Position numbers and translations under genes: made by a program. DNA of 8,139 nucleotides from Victivallales bacterium (GTDB lineage: Bacteria > Verrucomicrobiota > Lentisphaeria > Oligosphaerales > Oligosphaeraceae): positions 1-8,139 of the forward strand of contig JAFRLP010000042.1 of assembly GCA_017431185.1 (NCBI GenBank), written 5' to 3'. Numbering within the stretch: the first letter of the stretch is position 1; every line of letters starts with the position of its first letter. Below the pieces are notes generated by a model. It searched no databases and was not told the DNA's origin. It was given only the letters and a program-made list of their open reading frames with translations. Shown here one piece after another: positions 1 to 6,597 of this stretch.

Positions 1-270
1 AATCACGGCATCCGTTCCGCGCGGGGAGATGTTCGCCAGTCGGATGCTGCCGGAGAGCCGATAGGTCCCAGGCGGGAAATGAATCGAGCGATGGTCGTAA
101 TGGCTTCTGCTGGCCTTTCCCGCCGCGTCAGCCGCCGCCTGTATCGCCGCCGTGTCATCAGACGCTCCATCCCCCGCAGCCCCGAATTGCCTGACGTCGA
201 ACTCCGCCGTCCCCCATGCGGGCAGGGAGACGGCAAACCATAGGACAAATGTCGCAAAAAGCATTCTCAT
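1..270 (-). CDS. Secreted pectate-lyase-superfamily (parallel beta-helix) protein, N-terminal 90 residues, cut by window edge
   Basis: Translating the minus strand from the ATG at 268-270 gives an open frame that runs off the left edge. It starts with a signal peptide (MRMLFATFVLWFAVSLPAWGTA, split here at about residue 22, followed by EFDVRQFG). The FDVRQFGAAGDG..DDTAAIQAA stretch (about residues 24-48) and the later HFPPGTYRLSG are the signature of the Pectate_lyase_3 / right-handed beta-helix fold, which includes pectate lyases, rhamnogalacturonases and other polysaccharide-active proteins. Substrate and catalytic residues lie outside the window, so no reaction can be named. The start is supported by AAGGAG (minus strand of 278-283) seven bases upstream. 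It is the third gene of the operon that begins with the GH39-like hydrolase, 19 bases after the pseudopilin stop. Its N-terminal motif is nearly identical to that of the protein at 4030-5247, so the two are paralogues. The role is likely export to act on a glycan outside the cytoplasm; this is inference. Confidence 0.85.
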   Translation of the reverse strand, partial: MRMLFATFVLWFAVSLPAWGTAEFDVRQFGAAGDGASDDTAAIQAAADAAGKASRSHYDHRSIHFPPGTYRLSGSIRLANISPRGTDAVI

Positions 271-277
271 GGCAAAA

Positions 278-283
278 CTCCTT
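278..283 (-). promoter_or_regulatory. Ribosome binding site of the edge beta-helix gene
   Basis: Reads AAGGAG on the minus strand, seven bases before the ATG at 270. It selects the first Met over the in-frame Met two codons later. It lies between the pseudopilin stop and the next start, as expected inside an operon. Confidence 0.7.
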
Positions 284-289
284 CGTTGA

Positions 290-1027
290 CTACCAGGGCC
301 ACGGCGGAGCGGAGGCCAGGCGCCATTTCCAGTCATTGTTGCGGTTCCGCTCCGTATCCAGGGACGGCATCAAGTCCATCATGCTCAACCACTCGACATG
401 TCCGTCCAGGAAAGACCAGTTGGCGCCATTGTTATGCCTGGGGACGTATTTGGAGTCGCCGCGGCTGAAAAGCGTCCCGCCGGCCTGGAAACTGGCCACG
501 TAATACGCGCTTGTCTTGGGCACCCTGGCTTCCGTGAACGAACCGCGGCGGGACGGATTCCTTATCCCTCCCCTTTTCTGCCAGGGATTCAAATCCGTGC
601 GGACCGCATTGTAGAACAGGTTGTACGGGTGAAGGTACTGGTTCAGGGAGTAGTCCGTGTAGTTGTCCTTGTTGTTTCCGCGTTCGGCCTGGGTGCGAAG
701 CGTTTCGGAGGGACAGTGTATGTAGATGTTCCCCGTCCACAGATTCTGTCCCCGCAGCATATTCAGGTAGCTTTTGTCGAAGAGCATCCTGTTCCAGTGG
801 ATTCCCGACGAGCCGGATTTGGTGATGAACAGGGAAGGGATAATATAGTCATCGTAGTCATCCATATAGGTGAAGAGCGTGAAGCCCAACTGCCTCATGT
901 TGTTCTTGCAGGAGACAAGACGCGCCTTCTCCCGCGCCTTGCCCAAGGCGGGCAGAAGCATTGCGGCAAGTATGGCGATTATCGCGATCACGACGAGCAA
1001 TTCGACCAAAGTAAAGCGTCTGTTCAT
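290..1027 (-). CDS. Pseudopilin-like protein with prepilin-type N-terminal cleavage/methylation domain
   Basis: This 245-residue protein begins [16 protein letters not shown], continuing into [21 protein letters not shown]. That is the class III prepilin signal: a short basic leader, Phe as first mature residue (F5), Glu at mature position 5 (E9), then a single hydrophobic helix (about 5-28). A globular domain follows ([12 protein letters not shown] near 54-65). The C-terminal motif [15 protein letters not shown] (197-214) is shared with the DUF1559-like and 'H-X9-DG' proteins of Lentisphaerae and Planctomycetes. It should be inner-membrane anchored with the bulk outside; in type II secretion such proteins form the pseudopilus, but the role of the many lone copies in this phylum is unknown. 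The start at 1027 is preferred over an in-frame ATG at 1066 because GGAGG lies five bases upstream and the leader is then normal in length. The residue before the cleavage site is Arg, not the usual Gly. It sits between the hydrolase and a secreted beta-helix gene. Confidence 0.88.
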   Translation of the reverse strand: MNRRFTLVELLVVIAIIAILAAMLLPALGKAREKARLVSCKNNMRQLGFTLFTYMDDYDDYIIPSLFITKSGSSGIHWNRMLFDKSYLNMLRGQNLWTGNIYIHCPSETLRTQAERGNNKDNYTDYSLNQYLHPYNLFYNAVRTDLNPWQKRGGIRNPSRRGSFTEARVPKTSAYYVASFQAGGTLFSRGDSKYVPRHNNGANWSFLDGHVEWLSMMDLMPSLDTERNRNNDWKWRLASAPPWPW

Positions 1028-1062
1028 TTTTGCCTCCAGATAGTTTTTTTCATGGTTGCCAC

Positions 1063-2841
1063 TCATTTTTCCAGAAACGCCACGGTGTTCGCTCCCATGC
1101 GGAACACAATCTCCCCTTCGGGAGTCCTGTCAAAGGGGATTTCCGTCAAGTCATTGGAGTCGTCCAGCAAAAACAGCCGTGCGCCATCCAGCGGGGCATC
1201 CTTGCACACGATTCTCACCTCCAAATCATCAGGCGTGAACTGTTCCTCAAAGAAACGGCTGAGCAGAAGACGGACTCTGCCGTCCTGCGCGGCGCCCACT
1301 GCGAAGAGACCGCTTTTGTCCTGGGTGTCAACCGCAATCTGGTTTTCCAGTTCCGCCAGCAAAGACCAGCACCGAAACACAAAATAGGTCTTCAGTGGCC
1401 TAAATGTGTAAAAGTCAAACAGCCCGTTGTAAACAGAGGGGCGCGCATCGTAATACATCATCATGTCAATGGGGGAGTTTTGCCCCGCGCACATTGCGGC
1501 GCAGGTGAACGCGGCCCCCTTCATCCCCAGGATGCACCGAATGCTTCGGTTGAACTCCTCCACGCCCTTTCCGCGCGCATAGTTCCACTCATCCAGCACG
1601 CTTTCCGTCCGCTCATAGCCATAGGAGTCCAGAAGCCTCCTGTATCTGCGCCCCATGCTGTAGATGGCAGGCGACGGCGCATAGACATGCCAGGAAAGGA
1701 AATCCAGCGGTGTACGCACACCATCAGAGGTCAATGCCGACAGAAACCTTTCTGCCCAGCCGATGTCCCTTCCCCGCAACGCGGGACCGCCAATCTTCAG
1801 ATGCGGGAAACACCTCTTGAGATGGGTGGCGGCAACCCGATACAATTCAAAGAACTGTTCCGGCGTGCCCTGCCAGGTGGGATTGCCGTTTTCTTCCAAA
1901 AGATGGTCAGGCTCGTTCCAGAGCTCCCAGTACTCGATGTTCCAATGGAATCCGTCCGCCCAGCCTTCATTGAAATGACGGATGATATGCTCGCAGATGA
2001 CCGCCCACTTGCGGAAATCGGCGGGCACCTGGGTGCCGTATTTTTCAGGTGCATGTTCTATCTTGCTGCCCAGCCGATAGAACACGCGGCTGCCGCCCTC
2101 CCGAATCTTCTTCAGATAGCGGTCCGTCTCGGAGAAGTGATAGGAGTCGGGTGCTTCCGCGTCCTTTGCAAAGTCCGGAAAAACAGCCTGGATGTCAACG
2201 GTATGCTCTCCCCCATACGCGCCGCAAAATGAGGCGTCATGGGTACGGCACCAGGGAATTTGCGCAGTCTGCCATAATGCCAGGTTGCCTCTGCCGCCCA
2301 TCTCGCCGATTGGCCCGTTGTTGACGGCATTCATCGGCTTGATGTGCCCTATGACCTGCCCCGTATCCACGACCAGGCGCAAGGGAAGGCTTGCATGGGC
2401 AGCCTCATAGGATTTTTCACGGATGAAGAAAATGCACTTCCCCCGTCCATGCGTCAGACGCACCGCCAGCAGATTGTCTCCCTTCCTGCCCAGTCCCGTG
2501 AAGCCATGGTCTTCGGCGGAGGCAAACTGCTGCAGCCCGTCAAAGCCCGGACAATTGGAATAAATCCTCTCGCCATTGAGCCAGACCTCCAGGCAGGTAT
2601 CGCAGCCAACGCCGAACCCCAGAAAGGAGTCAGCCGCCAAAGTGAAAGGATGATAGACTATGCACTCATCGCCTGGTCTCATGCGGTTTTCCGACACGTC
2701 GTCTAGATTCACGCCGTGCTCACAGCCCAAATCGAATGGCAGGCAACCATCGGGAATCCGCCCATAATCAGCGTTCCGGGGACTCAAGGAAAGCCACCAG
2801 AATGCGTCAAGGTCATCCCTTTGACCATGCAAAACGTTCAT
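1063..2841 (-). CDS. GH39-like glycoside hydrolase (clan GH-A) with N-terminal beta-sandwich-like region
   Basis: A 592-residue protein. From about residue 195 it resembles GH39 (beta-xylosidase / iduronidase group), (beta/alpha)8-barrel retaining enzymes. Visible hallmarks are RTHD (199-202) on an early barrel strand, the acid/base motif YWELWNEPD with E310, GGPA (352-354 region), FLSWHVYA with H385, and the nucleophile-type motif VLDEWNYA with E418. Residues 1-150 ([32 protein letters not shown]...) look like a jelly-roll carbohydrate-binding or accessory domain, and the last 90 residues look like a beta-sandwich tail. No signal peptide is visible, so it probably acts in the cytoplasm on imported oligosaccharides, unlike the secreted operon partner. 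The start is supported by GAGGAC (minus strand of 2848-2853) seven bases upstream. It is first in the operon, 35 bases before the pseudopilin, and divergent from the AraC regulator. The fold and catalytic pair are fairly secure; the exact family and substrate (xylose-, rhamnose- or other glycoside) are not. Confidence 0.82.
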   Translation of the reverse strand: MNVLHGQRDDLDAFWWLSLSPRNADYGRIPDGCLPFDLGCEHGVNLDDVSENRMRPGDECIVYHPFTLAADSFLGFGVGCDTCLEVWLNGERIYSNCPGFDGLQQFASAEDHGFTGLGRKGDNLLAVRLTHGRGKCIFFIREKSYEAAHASLPLRLVVDTGQVIGHIKPMNAVNNGPIGEMGGRGNLALWQTAQIPWCRTHDASFCGAYGGEHTVDIQAVFPDFAKDAEAPDSYHFSETDRYLKKIREGGSRVFYRLGSKIEHAPEKYGTQVPADFRKWAVICEHIIRHFNEGWADGFHWNIEYWELWNEPDHLLEENGNPTWQGTPEQFFELYRVAATHLKRCFPHLKIGGPALRGRDIGWAERFLSALTSDGVRTPLDFLSWHVYAPSPAIYSMGRRYRRLLDSYGYERTESVLDEWNYARGKGVEEFNRSIRCILGMKGAAFTCAAMCAGQNSPIDMMMYYDARPSVYNGLFDFYTFRPLKTYFVFRCWSLLAELENQIAVDTQDKSGLFAVGAAQDGRVRLLLSRFFEEQFTPDDLEVRIVCKDAPLDGARLFLLDDSNDLTEIPFDRTPEGEIVFRMGANTVAFLEK

Positions 2842-2882
2842 ACACTTGTCCTCAAAATGACATTTGTTCCAAATTGATATAA

Positions 2883-2911
2883 ATTATACACATTAATTTC
2901 GAATCTAACAA
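2883..2911 (-). promoter_or_regulatory. Sigma-70-type promoter of the GH39 operon
   Basis: On the minus strand, TTGTTA (2911-2906) and a perfect TATAAT (2888-2883) are separated by exactly 17 bases. Transcription would start near 2876, giving a leader of about 35 bases that contains the ribosome binding site at 2848-2853. The -35 box is weak (4 of 6), which suits an activator-dependent promoter. Predicted from sequence only. Confidence 0.6.
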
Positions 2912-2937
2912 TAGCATTTTCTGCATAAAACCTGATA

Positions 2938-2949
2938 TTTTGCGCAAAA
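2938..2949. promoter_or_regulatory. Palindromic candidate operator between divergent promoters
   Basis: TTTTGCGCAAAA is a perfect 12-bp palindrome centred about 67 bases upstream of the predicted GH39 start and about 83 upstream of the predicted araC-type gene start. A related half-site, TGCATAAAA (2922-2930), lies 19 bases away in the same orientation as TGCGCAAAA (2941-2949), and TTTGCAAA (2992-2999) overlaps the regulator's -35 box. Two direct half-sites about two helical turns apart upstream of a -35 box is the usual arrangement for AraC-family activators. Binding by the adjacent regulator is inference. Confidence 0.4.
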
Positions 2950-2991
2950 AATGTTCGGAGGATGTTTTGAGCGGTTCCTGCCACGTCACCG

Positions 2992-3020
2992 TTTGCAAAG
3001 CCCGCGGAGAAGGATATATT
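2992..3020 (+). promoter_or_regulatory. Candidate promoter of the AraC-family regulator
   Basis: TTTGCA (2992-2997) and TATATT (3015-3020) are 17 bases apart, matching the sigma-70 consensus at 4 and 5 of 6 positions. Predicted transcription starts near 3027. If that is right, a GTG start at 3025 cannot be used and translation begins at the ATG at 3058. The palindrome TTTGCAAA covers the -35 box, which would allow autoregulation. Confidence 0.45.
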
Positions 3021-3057
3021 TGTCGTGTCACTCCATTCATTTCAGGACTGCTCCCCC

Positions 3058-3867
3058 ATGAAATCGGCAAGTTATAAACTCGATGGCTTGAAGCGCCTAA
3101 GCAGTTATCCCTATCCTCTGTACAAGATAGGGGTGAAAGTCAACCATTTTGTCCACCATGACAACTTTTGCCTCGACCGTTTTTTCATCTGCTTCAGCTT
3201 CAACAAGGAGAAATACAATTCCGCAAAGTTCGACTTGCACCCCACCTTCAGCATCCTGAGACCCGGAACCATTCTCACTTCCCATGAGTGCATTCCGCAT
3301 GACGAACTCTATTTCTCCTACGCCCCTGAACTATCGGAAAGGCTGGAAGCGCTTTTCCATGGCCTCCTCCCCAAACGGCAGAACCGTTTTTCCCCTGACC
3401 GCGACTTCAGGCAAGACCTCTCCAGGATACTGGAACTGCTGGACAAGCGCATGTTCCTGGGGGTGGCGGACAGATTGGACGCGCTCGCCATGCAGATGAC
3501 CATCAACGCAATGCTCAACTCCTCTTTTCCCTCCCAGGAAGAGTGCGTGGCCAGCATGAAGATTCAGGAGGCGGCGACAAGGTTGAAAGAGGGCGCCAAA
3601 CTGCCATCCCTGTTGCGGGAATTGGGCTTCAGCCACAGGACTTTCTACTATGAATGGAAAAAGAACTTCTCCATTTCGCCAAAGCAATTCCAATTGGAGG
3701 CGCAGTTGGAAAAAGCGCAAAGCCTCCTGCAAAACTCAACTCTGACCATTCAGGAAATCGCCCTGCAATGCAATTTCTCCAGTTACCGCTTCTTTCACAA
3801 TTGCTTTCAGAAATCACTTTTATGCACGCCAGGCGAATACCGCAAGGTCTTTCATCATATAAAGTAA
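3058..3867 (+). CDS. AraC/XylS-family transcriptional regulator
   Basis: This 269-residue protein has an N-terminal sensor region (about 1-150, including FSILRPGTILTSHE at 64-77, the cupin-like stretch typical of this family) and a C-terminal DNA-binding domain with two helix-turn-helix units. HTH1 is about 181-211 (KLPSLLRELGFSHRTFYYEW...) and HTH2 about 229-263 (LTIQEIALQCNFSSYRFFHN..., ending TPGEYRK). The second unit matches the AraC signature well. It is divergent from the GH39 operon with 216 bases between starts, so it most likely senses a breakdown sugar and controls that operon and perhaps itself; this is inferred from layout. The start is uncertain: an in-frame GTG at 3025 would add 11 residues and has GGAGAAGGA upstream, but it coincides with the predicted transcription start. 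The ATG at 3058 has a weak AGGA (3044-3047) ten bases before it. Length is normal for the family with either start. No membrane segment is visible. Confidence 0.88.
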   Translation: MKSASYKLDGLKRLSSYPYPLYKIGVKVNHFVHHDNFCLDRFFICFSFNKEKYNSAKFDLHPTFSILRPGTILTSHECIPHDELYFSYAPELSERLEALFHGLLPKRQNRFSPDRDFRQDLSRILELLDKRMFLGVADRLDALAMQMTINAMLNSSFPSQEECVASMKIQEAATRLKEGAKLPSLLRELGFSHRTFYYEWKKNFSISPKQFQLEAQLEKAQSLLQNSTLTIQEIALQCNFSSYRFFHNCFQKSLLCTPGEYRKVFHHIK

Positions 3868-4029
3868 GGAGCAACTGTCCAGCCCCCCTTTTTCCACAAA
3901 ATACCTAAAAGGCATTGCGGGCAGGTTGGGGACTCACGCTTGGCACGTCATGCTCCCGTGGACAATCTGAGGCTGCGCACATCAAAACAGGCGAGGGCAT
4001 TGAACAGTTAGCAGGATTTCTACGGTTCT
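3868..4029. other. Convergent intergenic region without a recognisable gene or terminator
   Basis: 162 bases separate the stop of the regulator from the stop of the minus-strand beta-helix gene. A C6T5 run (about 3882-3894) and an AGG/CCT-type short repeat are visible, but no GC-rich stem followed by a T-run on either strand. How transcription from the two converging genes ends is not evident from sequence. No open frame of useful length was found. Confidence 0.6.
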
Positions 4030-5247
4030 TCATTCACCTGTGGTGACTTCACTGGGGATGGGACGTGGCTTCATTTCCAGGAACACGCAGTCGGACTCCT
4101 TGGTGAAAAAGCGCTTCAGCCCCTGCGGAACCGCATTGGCCATCGGGGAGGAGAGCAAATTGTTGAAGACATGGTACGAGACTCTGGCCATGCCGTTGGG
4201 ATTCCTCTCAAGGTCGCCCTCCCAATTCAGCGACGGGTCGCACTGGAGCAGCGGCGCCAGCGTCAGGCCGTAGTTGTCCGTCAGAACAATCTGGGAGGGC
4301 AGGGAGAAGAGGCGGACAACCGCGCCGTTCTCCCTCCTCTGCTGGCCGCAGGCCAGCAGGCAGTTCCTTATCAGAATCCGTCCGCCCCCTGTCCATGGAT
4401 GCCTGGTGGCGGGGCCTGAATAGTTATAGACGGCGGGGAGGCCGCCGCCCTCGCCTCCGAACCGGACGGACTCCGCCTCAAGGCGGGAGTAGTTGTCCAC
4501 CCAGCGCGCATTATGGTAGTATAGCGGCCCCTTGTCGGGATTCGCGGAGGGCGTCAGGCAGCAGAAGGCGAACCGCATGGTCCCATAGCGATTGAGGAAC
4601 GCCGCGCCGTCCGCCATCTGCGGCTGCGTCTGGTCAACCCAGCAGTTGCGGAGTTCCATCAGGTCGCCATAGTTCTGCGCGCACTGGTAATTCTTGGAGA
4701 AAAGGCAGCCTTCAACCAGGGTCTGCGCCGACAGATGGCTGGCCCCGCGCTCCGGCTCCAGAACCACCGCCACGCCGCCCGCATACAGGAACTGGCAGTC
4801 ACGGATGGTGATCATCGTCTTGTCCACGTTGTTGTTGCGGAAGCGCAGATGCGTCCCGCCGCCCGCGAAAATCATTCTCTCCACTCGGTTGCGGAAGGCA
4901 CGGACGTCGAACAGAACCCCATTCTCCTCGCCATGCCACTGAAGCATCGGTGTGCCGCCGTCACCTGAAAGGGAAACATGATTGCCGATTTGGATCGTTC
5001 TGGTGATCTTGTAAACTCCTGGCGGAAAGGTAACGGTTTGTCCTGTGCCGAAATAACTGGAAGGCTTGTGCCTGCCGAATGACCGGAATATGCGGGTCTG
5101 TTTATTCGCCGCCGTGACTGCGGCCTGGATGGCCTCGGTGTCGTCGTTTTCCCCATCGCCTTTGGCTCCGAATTGCCTGACGTCGAATTCGCCAGCGCTC
5201 AACACCGGCAAGACAGCGCACAACAGCAGGACAGAATGAAATTTCAT
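4030..5247 (-). CDS. Secreted pectate-lyase-superfamily (parallel beta-helix) protein
   Basis: An intact 405-residue protein. The signal peptide spans about residues 1-18 (MKFHSVLLLCAVLPVLSA), followed by EFDVRQFGAKGDG..DDTEAIQAA (20-43) and VTFPPGVYKITRTIQIG (72-88), the Pectate_lyase_3 signature. Later repeated strand-turn units (TIRDCQFLYAGG, LVEGCLFSKNYQC, LMELRNCWVD, ILIRNCLLACG) fit the rungs of a right-handed beta-helix. Catalytic residues cannot be assigned; activity could be lyase, hydrolase or only binding. The start is confirmed by AAGGA on the minus strand of 5256-5260, eight bases upstream. The ATG lies three bases after the TAG of the truncated paralogue upstream, implying translational coupling. 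It shares a 20-base identical stretch with the edge gene (5168-5187 versus 182-201) and the WVDNY...FGGEGGG block (249-269) with the truncated paralogue. It lacks the C-terminal domain that the truncated copy carries. No own promoter is obvious, since the upstream gene abuts it. Confidence 0.85.
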   Translation of the reverse strand: MKFHSVLLLCAVLPVLSAGEFDVRQFGAKGDGENDDTEAIQAAVTAANKQTRIFRSFGRHKPSSYFGTGQTVTFPPGVYKITRTIQIGNHVSLSGDGGTPMLQWHGEENGVLFDVRAFRNRVERMIFAGGGTHLRFRNNNVDKTMITIRDCQFLYAGGVAVVLEPERGASHLSAQTLVEGCLFSKNYQCAQNYGDLMELRNCWVDQTQPQMADGAAFLNRYGTMRFAFCCLTPSANPDKGPLYYHNARWVDNYSRLEAESVRFGGEGGGLPAVYNYSGPATRHPWTGGGRILIRNCLLACGQQRRENGAVVRLFSLPSQIVLTDNYGLTLAPLLQCDPSLNWEGDLERNPNGMARVSYHVFNNLLSSPMANAVPQGLKRFFTKESDCVFLEMKPRPIPSEVTTGE

Positions 5248-5250
5248 GGT

Positions 5251-6477
5251 CTATTTCCTTAGATTGTGGGACGGCTGTGAATTGAATCCCAGTTCATGGA
5301 TTTCCAGCACACTGCCAGCATTCGCGTAAATGTAATGATGGGCTTCTTTGCCTTGACGGGAAAGATATTTGCGACCGATATAATAAATCAGGAAGGAGAG
5401 CGTCTTTTTCCCTTTGAGTGCGGGCATGGCTTTCGGCAGATTGATTTCGATGCGTCCGACATTCTGCTGCTGTCCCCGATGCGTAAACAGTCTGCCGCTT
5501 TCCTCGTCGATGAATTTGACTGCGAATTCCGCAGGGGAATCCGAGCGGAAATCCATCAGCAGCCAGGGAGTCTTGTCCAAATCGACCTGGACATGACGCA
5601 AGGTGGCGAAAGGCGCATCCGAGCGGATTCCGTCCCAACGCCGCATCAGACAAGCAGGATTCGCTTTGCGGACGATGGCGAGCAGTTCATCGTTGCGAAA
5701 GGTCGAGCCGTCCATAAGGCCAGCCAGCACCAGTTCCGCGCCAGGCTGGGAAAGCGCATTGACTTCGCAAGTCCCAGGGGACTCCTTCGCTTTATATTCC
5801 GCCGCTTTTCGTTCCAGGGCCTCTCCTTTCAAGTGTTCGGCTGGATGCGGCGTGGGCTGTATATACGGGACACTCAGCGAGGGCGACAGGACATTTTCGC
5901 GGAATCCGACATTTCCCTGCTGACGAAAGGCGAAAGAGCCTCTGTCGCCTTGAAAATATGCATTCATGTCCAACTTCGAGTCAAGCAATATTCCGGAAGT
6001 CAGGGTGGACCGGCTGTTTTCCAGGGAGAGCAGATTCGGCACCTCAAAGCAGAAGACCATGCAGTTGCGCAGATTGCTGGTATGAGCCGAAACTTCACAG
6101 TCGCGGATGATTACGGAGTTCGGGAGGGACGGCAGCCTGCTGTATTTGCGGAAATTGTAAACGGCGGTGAATCCCCCTCCCTCCGCCCCGAACCGGCAGC
6201 CGATGGCCGTGAGCGAACCGTAATTGTCAATCCACCGCTGATTGGCCCCGTTGCACAGCGGCACACCTAGCAGATTGTCAACCGTCATCACGCCGTGTCG
6301 GTTCACAATGACTGCCTTGTCCATCATTTTTTCATCGTTCATGAACCAGTTGTCGCGGATGACAGTCCAGTCCGAATCGCTGTCGATGGAGCAGATGCAC
6401 CGGATGAATTCGCACTTGTGCCGCTGTCGCTCGTAGGCGGCCAGGCGGTCACGCTGGTCAAAGACGAAATCAACAGA
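5251..6477 (-). pseudogene. 5'-truncated pectate-lyase-superfamily (beta-helix) gene
   Basis: The longest ATG frame starts at 6342 (363 residues, MNDEKMMDKAVIVNRHG...), but this is mid-fold: DNWFMNDEKMM aligns inside the beta-helix of the neighbour. The frame stays open for 45 more codons to a TAG at 6478-6480 with no ATG, GTG or TTG. That extension (FVFDQRDRLAAYERQRHKC... WTVIRDNWF) aligns nearly without gaps to residues about 160-203 of the 4030-5247 protein (VVLEPERGASHLS... LMELRNCWV). About 160 N-terminal residues, including the signal peptide and FDVRQFG motif, are therefore missing. The conserved WIDNYGSL...FGAEGGGFTAVYNF block follows (about 37-64 of the ATG frame). Residues about 180-363 form a second, beta-rich domain (PWLLMDFRSDSPAEFAVKF, LSFLIYYIG, YIYANAGSVLEIHELGF) resembling a carbohydrate-binding beta-sandwich that the neighbour lacks. 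A protein made from 6342 would be cytoplasmic and probably misfolded. Automatic annotation may list it as an intact CDS. Confidence 0.75.
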
Positions 6478-6527
6478 CTACATCAAATTTTATCAGCGAT
6501 TTTCTGGAGGATTTTACTCATCTTCAT

Positions 6528-6555
6528 TTGCAATCTAATTTCCATAGGCTATTTT
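6528..6555 (+). promoter_or_regulatory. Weak candidate promoter of the XRE/ImmA gene
   Basis: TTGCAA (6528-6533) and TATTTT (6550-6555) are 16 bases apart; transcription would start near 6562, 36 bases before the ATG. Both boxes match the sigma-70 consensus only partly, and AT-rich sequence produces such matches by chance. No clear Shine-Dalgarno sequence precedes the ATG at 6598. Confidence 0.3.
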
Positions 6556-6564
6556 ATACCTATG
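6543..6564. promoter_or_regulatory. Inverted repeat, candidate operator for the XRE regulator
   Basis: CATAGG (6543-6548) and CCTATG (6559-6564) form a perfect 6-bp dyad with a 10-base AT-rich spacer. It spans the candidate -10 box and start point. This geometry fits a dimeric XRE-type repressor controlling its own gene, as with ImmR/ImmA-type and HigA-like systems. The binding protein is inferred from proximity. Confidence 0.45.
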
Positions 6565-6597
6565 TTCATTCATCCTTCGTTAAAAATTTGATGGTCT

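Larger units (their letters stand above)
6478..6597. other. AT-rich junction between truncated gene and XRE/ImmA gene
   Basis: Composition changes abruptly here: by hand count 19 of 60 bases are G or C at 6541-6600, against 43 of 60 at 4441-4500. The N-terminal part of the beta-helix gene is absent in every frame. The stretch holds the candidate promoter and operator of the XRE/ImmA gene. No transposase remnant, direct repeat or tRNA end was recognised at the junction. Confidence 0.6.

Noticed and set aside
1025..1066. Upstream ATG at 1066 as start of the pseudopilin gene
   Set aside because: It would add 13 residues before a normal prepilin leader and overlap the hydrolase stop; the ATG at 1027 has GGAGG at correct spacing.
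398..1387. 329-codon open frame on the plus strand
   Set aside because: It is antisense to the pseudopilin and the end of the hydrolase, with no recognisable features.
1030..2232. 400-codon open frame on the plus strand
   Set aside because: It lies antisense to the GH39-like gene, whose motifs, start and ribosome binding site are all convincing; its translation shows no domain and is explained by GC-rich codon use.
3025..3057. GTG start for the AraC-family gene
   Set aside because: A Shine-Dalgarno-like stretch is present, but the GTG coincides with the predicted transcription start and the added residues carry nothing family-like. Not excluded.
4034..4046. TCACC-TGT-GGTGA hairpin as terminator of the beta-helix gene
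   Set aside because: It is a five-base stem inside the last codons with no T-run after it.
5296..6270. 324-codon open frame on the plus strand
   Set aside because: It is antisense to the truncated beta-helix gene, whose homology to its neighbour shows that the minus strand is coding.
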